In this document: positions 1 to 6,155 of the stretch, piece after piece
Layout of the letters: each line of letters opens with the position of its first letter
Numbering within the stretch: the stretch's first letter is position 1
NCBI GenBank assembly: GCA_052390495.1
Contig: JBQTGW010000307.1
Coordinates: 1-7,600 of the forward strand
Direction: 5' to 3'
Source: GCA-003244245 sp052390495
GTDB taxonomy: Bacteria > Actinomycetota > Actinomycetes > Mycobacteriales > Pseudonocardiaceae
DNA length: 7,600 nt
Position numbers and translations under genes: made by a program
The notes under the pieces: model-generated
Database searches by the model: none
The model's input: the letters and a program-made list of their open reading frames with translations, nothing else
Told to the model about the DNA's origin: nothing

Positions 1-136
1 TTCCAATCACACGTCTACGATCCCACTGATGAATACAAGTTTCCATGGGACTGCGTACTCAAAGATGTATGGCAGCCCAAAAACGGCTGACGGTAGGAGA
101 AGCGCCGGGTAAAGGCTGGTCAACGGCCGACACAGG

Positions 137-643
137 ATGTGGAGCCGACTGACCGGCTGGCTGTACCGGACAGTGCCGAGACGAGCAGCGGCAACGGAAC
201 CCACCGGTGACACCCGCGTTGACACCGACCTGCTCGCGGTGACGGATAACTGCCAAGCCTGGGGCTGGCCGGTTACCCTGCGCCGCAACCAGATCTCGCT
301 GAACCTCGACAGCGACACCGTGGCACTGATCATCCCCGTCCCGCTGGCCACTGAGGTGACCGCGATCCTGACCCAGCGCCGCTGCTCGGTGCCCGTGCTT
401 GCCCATCCCTATGCACCTGAGCACCGGATCCTGCTGGTGGCCGAGCGCTTCGGGGTGGCGCTGCCCTGGCCACCCGGCGTGCATCAGGTCGCCGGAACCC
501 TGCTGCTCCCACCCACCGTGACTCCGCGCGGGCCGATCACCTGGGCGCAGCTTCCCGAACCGGACACCCTACGACTCAGCCGCGAAATCGACGTCCTCGC
601 GGCCCTGCGCATCGCACTGAACGATCCTCCAGCGCCGCACTAG
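137..643 (+). CDS. Hypothetical protein, 168 aa, function unknown
   Basis: I do not recognise the family with confidence. The frame opens after a stop at 110-112 and the first ATG is at 137. No good ribosome binding site precedes it: a GGAG-like stretch near 96 is too far away, so a later start or a leaderless message is possible. Third codon positions are rich in G and C, which supports real coding. The N-terminus (residues 1-20) is basic with Trp and Leu but has no clear signal peptide. The remainder looks like a compact alpha/beta protein: beta-like stretches near 52-58 and 63-70, a helix near 71-82, and a hydrophobic strand near 97-103. The segment LLLPPTVTPRGPITWAQLP (122-140) recalls a proline-rich loop in short actinobacterial hypothetical proteins and primase/polymerase-like proteins. 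That resemblance is from memory and weak. No transmembrane helix or catalytic motif is apparent. It ends 131 bases before the next gene on the same strand. Confidence 0.6.
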   Translation: MWSRLTGWLYRTVPRRAAATEPTGDTRVDTDLLAVTDNCQAWGWPVTLRRNQISLNLDSDTVALIIPVPLATEVTAILTQRRCSVPVLAHPYAPEHRILLVAERFGVALPWPPGVHQVAGTLLLPPTVTPRGPITWAQLPEPDTLRLSREIDVLAALRIALNDPPAPH

Positions 644-686
644 CCACAGATCAACCTCGCTTTCCTGCGCCAACAGGGGGTACGGC

Positions 687-712
687 GGAACTGAGTGTGT
701 GACGTAATCGTT
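687..712 (+). promoter_or_regulatory. Possible ECF-sigma-type promoter upstream of the amyloid-motif gene
   Basis: GGAAC at 687-691 and CGTT at 709-712 are separated by 17 bases. This matches the general GGAAC-N16-18-CGTT pattern of many actinobacterial ECF sigma factors. Transcription would start near 720, leaving a leader of about 55 bases before the ATG at 775. The match is short and could be chance. Confidence 0.3.
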
Positions 713-774
713 CTGTTTCGATACACCCAGTGAGCCGACACTCTGTCGGTCTGGTCGTAGCGGGGCAGCGGACT

Positions 775-1185
775 ATGGAACCGATTTCGCTGATCGTGGC
801 TGCATTGGCGGCGGGTGCGGCGGCGGGGTTGTCCGACACGGCGAGCACTGCGGTGAAGGACGCCTACACCGGGCTGAGGGAGTTGGTGCGCCGCCGGTTG
901 GCGGGCCGCGCGGCGGCGCAGGTCGCGTTGACCGAACACGAGAGTGCCCCCGAGGTCTGGCACGCGCCGCTGGTCGCGGAGCTGGAGAGCGCCGGGGCCG
1001 ATACGGATGAAGCGACGGTGGCCGCGGCGCAGCGGATGATGGCCCTCCTCGACGAGGAGGGCACCCGGTCGGGGAAGTACGCGGTGGACCTGCGGGGAGC
1101 CCACGGCGTGCAGGTCGGTGACGGCAATCTCCAGGTCAACTCCTTCACCACCCCGCCGACACCGTCGGGCCTGTGGTCTTCATAG
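775..1185 (+). CDS. Small helical protein with C-terminal RHIM/BASS-like amyloid signalling motif (putative Bell-type cell-death effector)
   Basis: Product of 136 aa. I chose the ATG at 775 because a G-rich stretch (762-765) lies 9 bases upstream and the resulting N-terminus, MEPISLIVAALAAGAAAGL, matches what I recall of this actinobacterial family; a GTG at 730 is the alternative. Residues 5-19 are hydrophobic and Ala/Gly-rich. Residues 20-95 look mainly helical, with a basic patch RRRLAGR at 39-45. The C-terminus carries GVQVGDGNLQVNSF (111-124). Its VQVG tetrad fits the RHIM core (I/V)Q(I/V/L)G, and the Gly-Asp-x-Asn that follows is typical of bacterial amyloid signalling sequences (BASS). 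In known systems such motifs are templated by a matching motif on an NLR-type partner, and the helical (Bell) domain then damages the membrane. Here an HTH-NTPase-WD40 gene follows 203 bases downstream on the same strand, which suits that role. The motif is seen directly; effector function and Bell homology are inferred. Confidence 0.7.
   Translation: MEPISLIVAALAAGAAAGLSDTASTAVKDAYTGLRELVRRRLAGRAAAQVALTEHESAPEVWHAPLVAELESAGADTDEATVAAAQRMMALLDEEGTRSGKYAVDLRGAHGVQVGDGNLQVNSFTTPPTPSGLWSS
1105..1146 (+). other. RHIM/BASS-like amyloid motif coding segment
   Basis: This encodes residues 111-124 of the small protein: Gly, then VQVG, Asp-Gly-Asn, and Gln-Val-Asn-Ser-Phe. Alternating beta-prone residues with Gly/Asn turns at the extreme C-terminus of a helical protein are the arrangement known for HET-s/RHIM-type prion-forming motifs. 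Only a proline-rich tail of 12 residues follows. Confidence 0.65.
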
Positions 1186-1287
1186 CGCTGAAGCCGCACT
1201 TGCAAGCGTTATGCTCGCCTGCGACCCCGTCTCCGGTACCACGCCGCTGCCACCTATATGTGCGTCAGCGGAGCCGTAGTTGTGACC

Positions 1288-1317
1288 TTGCCGTGGCAGC
1301 AGTGGAGTCAGTATGGT
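1288..1317 (+). promoter_or_regulatory. Weak candidate housekeeping-type promoter for the NTPase/WD40 gene
   Basis: TTGCCG (1288-1293) and TATGGT (1312-1317) are separated by 18 bases and resemble -35/-10 hexamers with four matches each. A start near 1324 would give a leader of about 65 bases. The 203-base gap between the two genes makes a separate promoter plausible, but the match is not strong and co-transcription from upstream is equally possible. Confidence 0.2.
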
Positions 1318-1388
1318 TTCGTGAACAATTCGCCGCTTCCGGCCGAATGCGGCGGATAACCAACGGGCGGACAACTGGAGATTCTGCG

Positions 1389-2072
1389 ATGGGACGGCGT
1401 GAACGTCCGCTCGATCCGGAAGCGGGTCCGCTGCAGAGCTTCGCGTTTGAATTGCGGCGGCTGCGTCAGGCGGCGGGCCGGCTGAGTTATCGGGAGCTGG
1501 CCAGGCGTGCGCACTACTCGAAGACGGTGTTGTCGGAGGCCGTCGGCGGGCGGGAGTTGCCCACGCTGGCGGTGACGTTGGCCTACGTGGATTCCTGTGG
1601 CGGTGACCAGGGTGAATGGGAGGCCCGCTGGTGTGCGTTGGCCGCCGAGCTGACCCCGAATTGTCTGGTGACCAGCGACGTCGAGGCTCCGGATGAGGCG
1701 GCGGCAGGGGATTGCCCGTATCTGGGTCTCGCGGCGTTCCAGCCGGAGGACGCCGAGCGGTTCTTCGGCCGCGAGCAGCTGGTCGCCGACCTGGTGACCC
1801 GGCTTGACCAGACGCCGTTTCTTGCGGTGTTCGGCCCGTCCGGCAGCGGCAAATCCTCGGTGCTGCGCGCGGGGTTGCTGCCCGAGATCTGGGGTGGCAG
1901 CCGGCCCGAGACGAACAGATGGACCACGATCCTGCTTACTCCTGGCCCGCATCCGCTGGAGGAGCTCGCTATGCGGGTCGCCCTGGTAGCGCAGACAGCT
2001 CCCGGGGAACTGCTCGAGGAATTACGGGCCTCGCCTGGCTGCGCGCCAGGTGTTGGCGGATGCGTCGGCTGA
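1389..2072 (+). CDS. N-terminal part of frameshifted HTH/nSTAND NTPase (HTH plus Walker A)
   Basis: The ATG at 1389 has GGAG (1377-1380) 8 bases upstream, a good ribosome binding site. As written the frame ends at 2072 and gives 227 aa. Residues 14-80 form an XRE-like helix-turn-helix with the YRELARRAHYSKTVLSEAV core, as found at the N-terminus of many actinobacterial STAND/WD40 proteins. Residues 111-129 (YLGLAAFQPEDAERFFGRE) are the conserved lead-in to the nSTAND domain. Walker A, GPSGSGKSS, is at 149-157. The similarity to an nSTAND domain continues to about residue 216 (LLEELRASPG); the last ten or so residues (CAPGVGGCVG) look like out-of-frame translation. The rest of the domain, including Walker B, resumes in the next frame, so this is half of one gene with 2050-4701. 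On its own it would bind DNA or partners but could not form a complete ATPase. No signal peptide is present. Confidence 0.8.
   Translation: MGRRERPLDPEAGPLQSFAFELRRLRQAAGRLSYRELARRAHYSKTVLSEAVGGRELPTLAVTLAYVDSCGGDQGEWEARWCALAAELTPNCLVTSDVEAPDEAAAGDCPYLGLAAFQPEDAERFFGREQLVADLVTRLDQTPFLAVFGPSGSGKSSVLRAGLLPEIWGGSRPETNRWTTILLTPGPHPLEELAMRVALVAQTAPGELLEELRASPGCAPGVGGCVG
1833..1859 (+). other. Walker A (P-loop) coding segment
   Basis: This encodes GPSGSGKSS, the nucleotide-binding loop of the STAND NTPase, with the invariant Lys at codon 1851-1853. Confidence 0.9.
2016..2049 (+). other. Frameshift interval in the NTPase gene
   Basis: Homology runs in one frame through LLEELRASPG (ending near 2039) and resumes one frame later with AARQVLADASADARLLL from about 2038-2041. 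The upstream frame stops at 2070-2072. The downstream frame is open only after a TAG at 1987-1989, so the shift must lie within 1990-2069 and most probably here. One extra base, two missing bases, or a small deletion not divisible by three would explain it. No slippery heptamer is visible, which argues against programmed frameshifting. Confidence 0.85.
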
Positions 2073-4701
2073 CGCGCGCCTGCTGCTGGTGGTCGACCAG
2101 TTCGAGGAGATCTTCACATTGTGCCGCGACGACACCGAGCGTCGGAACTTCGTTCAGGCGCTGGTCTACCTGTCTGGTGATGCCACCGGTCCGGTCAAGG
2201 TGGTGTTGGGCATCCGCGCCGACTTCTACGCGCGTTGCGCTGACTACCCCGAGCTCGTGGGGGCGTTGGAGGACCGGCAGGTATTGGTCGGCCCGATGAG
2301 TGCGGACGACCTGCGTCGAACGATAGAAGGTCCCGCAGAGGGTGCCGACCTGGCTCTCGAGCCGGGGTTGGTTCAGACGGTGCTGGGCGACATAGGTGAG
2401 GAGCCAGGGTCCTTGCCGCTGCTGTCGCATGCCCTGTTCGCCACCTGGCAGCGCCGTCAGGGCCAGACACTGACGACTGCGGGCTACCAGGATGCCGGCG
2501 GAGTCCGTCAGGCGATCGCGCACACGGCCGACACCGTGTACGGCCGGCTGAGCCCGGCCCAGCAGATGATCGCCAAGAATCTGTTCCTGCGCTTGGCCGC
2601 GCTCGGGGAGGGCACCGAGGACACCCGTCGGCGCGTTGGACGGGCTGAGCTGGTCAGCGGCGGGGACACCCAACCCGTGGAGTTCGTGCTCGACCGGTTG
2701 GCCCAGGCTCGGCTCGTCACGCTCGACGAGGACACCGTCGAGGTCGCCCATGAGGCGCTCATCCGCTGCTGGCCTCGGCTGCGCCGATGGCTCGACGAGG
2801 ACCGGGACGCCCTGCGGGTGCACCGGCGCCTGACCGAGGCGGCCGACGAGTGGGAGACGCTGGGGCGGGATCCGGGGGCGTTGTATCGGGGTGCGCGGCT
2901 GGCCGTGGCACGGGAGTGGATCAAGGGCCGGGACGAGCGGTTCAACGAGCTGGAGCGAACGTTCCTGGCCGTGAGCGATGATCGGGAACGCGATGAGCTG
3001 GCAGCGGTTCGGCGACGCAGCCGTCGGCTACGCGCGCTGGCCGGGACCCTCGCCGTCCTGCTGGTGCTGGTAAGCACGATCAGTGTGGTGCAGGTGCAGA
3101 AACAGCGCCGCCTGGCGCTGGCTCGCCAGCTCGCCGCCCAGGCATCGGTGAACCTCGACCAGCAGGCCTTGTCGCTGCTCTTGAGCCTCGAGAGCCTGAG
3201 CGTGGCCCCGACTGGCGAGGCGCTTACCGTCCTGTTGCAAGGGCTGCTGAGATCCTCGCACAGAGGCTATAAGCTGACCGGGCACAGCATGATGGTCAAT
3301 GGAGTGGCGTTCAGTCCCGATGATAAGATCATCGCATCCGCCGGTTTCGACCGGACGATACGACTGTGGGACACCAGCACCCGCGAACTTGCTCGCGTGT
3401 TGACCGGCCACGAAGGCGAGGTCTCCGGGGTGGCGTTCAGCCCCAACGGCGAGATCATTGCTTCCGCTAGCCACGATCGGACAGTGCGACGGTGGAAGGT
3501 GCTCACCGGCGAGCAGATCCTCCCGCCCATGGAAGGCCACAGCGACGATGTCTGGGAGGTGGCGTTCAGCCACGACGGGAAAACAATCGCCTCCGCCAGC
3601 GCTGACAAAACGGTGCGGTTATGGAAAGCCGACACCGGCCAGCTAATCCGGATCCTTGGCGGCCACGAGGACGTCGTCCGGGCGGTGGCGTTCAGCCCCA
3701 ACGACGAGATGATCGTCTCCGCCAGCCGCGACGACACGGTGCGGTTGTGGAACGCGGCCACCGGCGACCAGATCGGCCAGCCCATGACCGGCCACATCGG
3801 TACCGTCTGGGAGGTGGCGTTCAGCCCCGACGGCACCAAGATTGTTTCCGGCGGCATCGACAAAACGGTGCGATTGTGGGACGTCGACACCCGTACCGAG
3901 ATGCCCTTCTCGTCGACCGGCCACACCAAAGAGGTTCGCGGGGTGGCGTTCAGTCCCGACGGAAACACCATCGTCTCCTCCAGCACGGATAAGACGGTGC
4001 GGTTGCGGAACGCCGAAATCGGTGCCCCGCTCGGCGGCCCGTTGATTGGGCATACCCTCACGGTCTGGGAGGTGGTGTTCAACCACAACGGCACCACGAT
4101 CGCTTCTGCCGGAGGTGATCGGACGGTGCGGTTGTGGGACGTCGACCCCATTCCTCCGCTCGGGTCCATATTGACCGCCCACTCCGGCCCGGTCCGGGAT
4201 GCGGCGTTCGCCGATCTCGACGGCAAGATGATGGTCGTCTCCGCTGGCGACGATAGCACGGTGCGGTTGTGGGACGTGGCCACGGGCGATCCCATCGGTC
4301 AGCCCCTGACTGGCCACGATGACGTCGTCTGGGATGTGGTGTATAGCCCCGACGGCAAGACGATTGCCTCCGCCAGCGCCGACTCGACGGTTCGACTGTG
4401 GGACGCCGTTACCGGCACCCCGATAGGTCCGCCCCTGGATGGCCACACTGATGCCGTCTACGGAGTGGCGTTCAGTCCGAACGGTAAGATGATCGCCTCC
4501 ACCAGCGCCGACTCGACAGTACAGCTGTGGCCGGCCACTGTCGATCTCTGGGTGGAGCGCGCTTGCGCCGTGGCCGGCCGTAACCTCAGCCAAGCGGAGT
4601 GGGATCGATTCCTTCCTGGACGACCATATAACCGGACTTGCCCGAACCTGCCAGCCGGTGATGGCGCAATGCCCGGACGGGTCCTGAGCCATTATCGTTG
4701 A
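2050..4701 (+). CDS. C-terminal part of frameshifted nSTAND NTPase with transmembrane helix and ten WD40 repeats (NLR-like sensor)
   Basis: The nominal start is a GTG at 2050, but it has no ribosome binding site and the frame really continues from 1389-2072 through a frameshift; counted from 2050 it is 883 aa. Residues 11-20 are Walker B, LLLVVDQFEE. Further nSTAND hallmarks follow: LGIRADFYARCA (about 55-66), LPLLSHALFATWQRR (about 121-135) and AHEALIRCWPRLRRW (about 234-248). A single transmembrane helix (residues 330-347, LAGTLAVLLVLVSTISVV) separates the NTPase from ten WD40 repeats (409-834). A Cys-containing tail closes the protein (RNLSQAEWDRFLPGRPYNRTC), a pattern I recall at the end of this family. 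STAND proteins act as switches: ligand sensing by the repeats drives nucleotide exchange and oligomerisation. The neighbouring amyloid-motif protein suggests an NLR/effector pair, which is inference. If the frameshift is real, this part is unlikely to be translated. Confidence 0.85.
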   Translation: MLADASADARLLLVVDQFEEIFTLCRDDTERRNFVQALVYLSGDATGPVKVVLGIRADFYARCADYPELVGALEDRQVLVGPMSADDLRRTIEGPAEGADLALEPGLVQTVLGDIGEEPGSLPLLSHALFATWQRRQGQTLTTAGYQDAGGVRQAIAHTADTVYGRLSPAQQMIAKNLFLRLAALGEGTEDTRRRVGRAELVSGGDTQPVEFVLDRLAQARLVTLDEDTVEVAHEALIRCWPRLRRWLDEDRDALRVHRRLTEAADEWETLGRDPGALYRGARLAVAREWIKGRDERFNELERTFLAVSDDRERDELAAVRRRSRRLRALAGTLAVLLVLVSTISVVQVQKQRRLALARQLAAQASVNLDQQALSLLLSLESLSVAPTGEALTVLLQGLLRSSHRGYKLTGHSMMVNGVAFSPDDKIIASAGFDRTIRLWDTSTRELARVLTGHEGEVSGVAFSPNGEIIASASHDRTVRRWKVLTGEQILPPMEGHSDDVWEVAFSHDGKTIASASADKTVRLWKADTGQLIRILGGHEDVVRAVAFSPNDEMIVSASRDDTVRLWNAATGDQIGQPMTGHIGTVWEVAFSPDGTKIVSGGIDKTVRLWDVDTRTEMPFSSTGHTKEVRGVAFSPDGNTIVSSSTDKTVRLRNAEIGAPLGGPLIGHTLTVWEVVFNHNGTTIASAGGDRTVRLWDVDPIPPLGSILTAHSGPVRDAAFADLDGKMMVVSAGDDSTVRLWDVATGDPIGQPLTGHDDVVWDVVYSPDGKTIASASADSTVRLWDAVTGTPIGPPLDGHTDAVYGVAFSPNGKMIASTSADSTVQLWPATVDLWVERACAVAGRNLSQAEWDRFLPGRPYNRTCPNLPAGDGAMPGRVLSHYR
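2080..2109 (+). other. Walker B coding segment
   Basis: This encodes LLLVVDQFEE. The hydrophobic strand ending in Asp, followed by Gln-Phe-Glu-Glu, is characteristic of nSTAND NTPases. It lies in a different frame from Walker A. Confidence 0.85.
3037..3090 (+). other. Transmembrane helix coding segment between NTPase and WD40 domains
   Basis: Eighteen consecutive uncharged residues (LAGTLAVLLVLVSTISVV) are flanked by Arg-rich sequence before (RRRSRRLR) and KQRR after. The larger positive charge on the N-terminal side slightly favours a cytoplasmic NTPase and WD40 repeats on the far side of the membrane, but both flanks are basic. Confidence 0.7.
3274..4551 (+). repeat. Array of ten WD40 repeats
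   Basis: Repeats begin at about 3274, 3400, 3529, 3655, 3784, 3913, 4042, 4171, 4306 and 4435, each 126-135 bases long. Each has a Gly-His near the start (TAH in repeat 8), a VAFSPDG-like strand, an ASAS-like strand, an Asp-x-T-V and a terminal LW. Repeat 6 ends RLRN rather than RLWD and repeat 2 has RRW. DNA similarity between repeats is high, with recurring blocks such as GTGGCGTTCAGCCCC and ACGGTGCGGTTGTGG. Ten repeats could build one large propeller or a seven-blade propeller plus extra blades. Confidence 0.92.
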
Positions 4702-4764
4702 GGATGTGCGGACCGTCTGATAGCCGTGAGGTGGAAGCGGCCGACTACGCACGGACCGAAACAC

Positions 4765-4796
4765 CTCGGGAGCCTACGGCGGCTGAGATGCCCGAG
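4765..4796 (+). terminator. Possible terminator hairpin of the WD40 gene
   Basis: CTCGGGAGCC (4765-4774), a 6-base loop, GGCT (4781-4784), a 6-base bulge GAGATG, and CCCGAG (4791-4796) can fold into a bulged GC-rich stem 63 bases beyond the stop. No T-run follows, which is common in actinobacterial terminators. Confidence 0.3.
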
Positions 4797-4919
4797 CCCG
4801 AAACGGCCGGGCACCGCAGCCGTACTAGCCCGGAACAGATGTTTCGCACCACAGCGGCCCGCAGAGCCCCACCGGTCACCGCTACCCCCTCGTGCAGACG
4901 TTGCACTGCTGTCCCGCCC

Positions 4920-4956
4920 CGCCGTACGGAAGCGAAAAAACATCTCCCGTACGGCG
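4920..4956 (-). terminator. Inverted repeat CGCCGTACGG / CCGTACGGCG, likely terminator of the I36-like gene
   Basis: Perfect 10-bp arms at 4920-4929 and 4947-4956 enclose a 17-base loop containing six A's. The repeat lies 26 bases past the minus-strand stop at 4983 in a convergent intergenic region, as expected for a terminator. Each arm also contains the self-complementary octamer CCGTACGG, so a pair of protein-binding sites is an alternative. Confidence 0.5.
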
Positions 4957-4982
4957 TGGCGAACGATCAGAACTCGTGGCGG

Positions 4983-5417
4983 TCAACCGCCGAAACAGGT
5001 GGATTCGGACGAGATCCTGATGCCGTCAACGATACCGAGTGACCGCAGATCAGCCGTTCTCCCTGGTTCAACGCAGCCAACCTGTCCGTCGGTGTACCGG
5101 AAGTAGGCAACGTCATCACGGCGACTGTTGTACGTGTAATAGGCGCCGTGGCTCGGCGCGCCGGGTGGGATGTTCTGCCAATCAGCGGTGACGTCTTGGA
5201 ATGCTCCAGTACGTGCCCAAGAGCTGTCGTACAGACAAACTCTCGGCCACGGGCAGTCCCCCGGAGGGGCAGCTGCGGCGGGCATCTCAGTGGCGAATAA
5301 GAACGCCACTACGAATCCGAAGGAGGCCATAACGGCGATCGCCGCTCGGTGTTTGATCTTGTTCATGCGGCCGGGACGCGCGCTGTTTGGTGACCTACGA
5401 AGCAGCAGGTTCACCAT
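4983..5417 (-). CDS. Secreted peptidase inhibitor family I36-like protein
   Basis: The ATG at 5417 is chosen because GGAG (complement of 5425-5428) sits 7 bases upstream. An internal ATG at 5366 gives a shorter signal peptide (MNKIKHRAAIAV...) but has no ribosome binding site. The 144-aa product has a basic N-terminus, a hydrophobic core (residues 25-42) and a likely signal peptidase I site near MPAAAA (residues 45-50). The mature part of about 95 residues has four Cys (55, 61, 115, 141), enough for two disulfides. The pattern CPWPRVCLYDSS followed by TADWQNIPPG resembles the CPxGxVCLY and WxNL segments of actinobacterial peptidase inhibitor I36 proteins, which include Streptomyces metalloproteinase inhibitors. 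Inhibitory activity is not shown by the sequence. The gene converges with the WD40 gene and carries the 19-bp element in its upstream region. Confidence 0.75.
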   Translation of the reverse strand: MVNLLLRRSPNSARPGRMNKIKHRAAIAVMASFGFVVAFLFATEMPAAAAPPGDCPWPRVCLYDSSWARTGAFQDVTADWQNIPPGAPSHGAYYTYNSRRDDVAYFRYTDGQVGCVEPGRTADLRSLGIVDGIRISSESTCFGG

Positions 5418-6106
5418 TTCTATTCTCCGATCTTTGTGTGTGTTGTGATCCACGTGAACCGCACGTTGCACAGCTAGGTCTACCGCAGATAGGTTGTCCG
5501 GTGTCTGTTTGTGGTCGATGGACAATCAATTGTGGACAAAAGTGGAGCCGATCCAGATGCCTACCGCAAGCCGCCACAGCGTAGGTCGAGGTGATGCCCG
5601 GACACGTCAGCGTGGATGCCGCCGTATTCGGTTATCGGGTGCAGATCAGGCGTTCGGAGGTGAAGGCTTCGATGGAGTCAGCCAGTTCGATGCCGTCTCA
5701 GCTGGGGTCCTAGAGGTGCTCAGCGTGGTGTGTATCCGCTGGCTGTGCGGCCGGTGTCGCTGCTCCGCCTGCTCGGGCTTGGCTTGCTGGCCAGCACACC
5801 CGCCGTGGCGGGAACACTAATCGATTCCACCGTCGTCCACGCCGAGCTGTCTGAGCGGCCTGATCGACCACGTGGTGTACGGAATCGAGGCAGCCTGCAC
5901 TGTCGCCGTAGAGTAGGTAAGCCAATGCGAGGTCAGCGCATCAAGAGCTTCGGGGTTGCGGTCGCTCGGGGTGCTGGCCAGAGCGGATGTGGCGACATCT
6001 CTGGTTCGGCTCAGCGCGGTGGTGCCTTCCTGGGCCTCCATCGACATCGCTATCCAGTGCGGCACACCGAACTCACCCAAGCCAAGTGCAGCGATCAAGG
6101 GTCGCT
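5418..6106. other. Long stretch without a convincing gene
   Basis: Apart from the promoter-proximal region of the I36-like gene (5418-5470), I see no defensible gene here. Short open stretches exist: plus 5730-5830, with a signal-peptide-like MYPLAVRPVSLLRLLGLGL, and minus 5817-6098, starting only at TTG. None has a convincing ribosome binding site, a complete domain or a recognisable family. The region may hold remnants of a decayed gene or untranslated sequence. Confidence 0.5.
5452..5470 (-). promoter_or_regulatory. 19-bp element, copy 1, upstream of the I36-like gene (putative operator)
   Basis: ACGTGAACCGCACGTTGCA on the plus strand, identical to 7417-7435. It contains the dyad ACGTG-N5-CACGT (5452-5466). 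It ends 34 bases upstream of the ATG at 5417, a position that would overlap or adjoin the promoter. Confidence 0.5.
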
Positions 6107-6148
6107 GTGTGTGGTCTGTTCACAATGCTCGGGGAACAGACCACACAC
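6107..6148 (-). terminator. Strong hairpin terminator downstream of the nuclease gene
   Basis: A perfect 15-bp inverted repeat (GTGTGTGGTCTGTTC at 6107-6121, GAACAGACCACACAC at 6134-6148) surrounds a 12-base loop. It begins 7 bases past the minus-strand stop at 6156. There is no T-run on either side, so it would be an actinobacterial-type terminator without a U tract or an mRNA 3'-end stabiliser. Confidence 0.75.
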
Positions 6149-6155
6149 GGCCATC

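Noticed and set aside
2016..2072. Programmed ribosomal frameshift joining the two NTPase frames
   Set aside because: No slippery heptamer, stimulatory structure or internal Shine-Dalgarno-like sequence is evident, so a mutation or sequencing error is simpler.
1969..2823. Minus-strand open frame of 284 codons opposite the NTPase domain
   Set aside because: The plus strand carries a clear nSTAND domain; the antisense translation has no recognisable motif.
3267..4295. Another minus-strand open frame of 342 codons with HNRTV repeats
   Set aside because: It is the antisense reflection of the same WD40 array in another frame; two long antisense frames over one repeat array point to composition, not genes.
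3643..4764. Minus-strand open frame of 373 codons antisense to the WD40 repeats
   Set aside because: It is a shadow of the repetitive, GC-rich WD40 coding strand. Its translation repeats VPQPHR-like units that mirror the WD40 repeats and shows no independent domain or ribosome binding site.
4698..5042. Plus-strand frame of 114 codons after the WD40 gene
   Set aside because: It has a TTG start overlapping the WD40 stop, low-complexity Thr/Arg/Pro-rich translation, and runs through the inverted repeat into the antisense of the I36-like gene.
5817..6098. Minus-strand frame of 93 codons in the gene-poor stretch
   Set aside because: It starts only at TTG inside the terminator neighbourhood, has no ribosome binding site and belongs to no family I know. 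Third-position G/C is moderate, so a decayed remnant is possible but cannot be supported.
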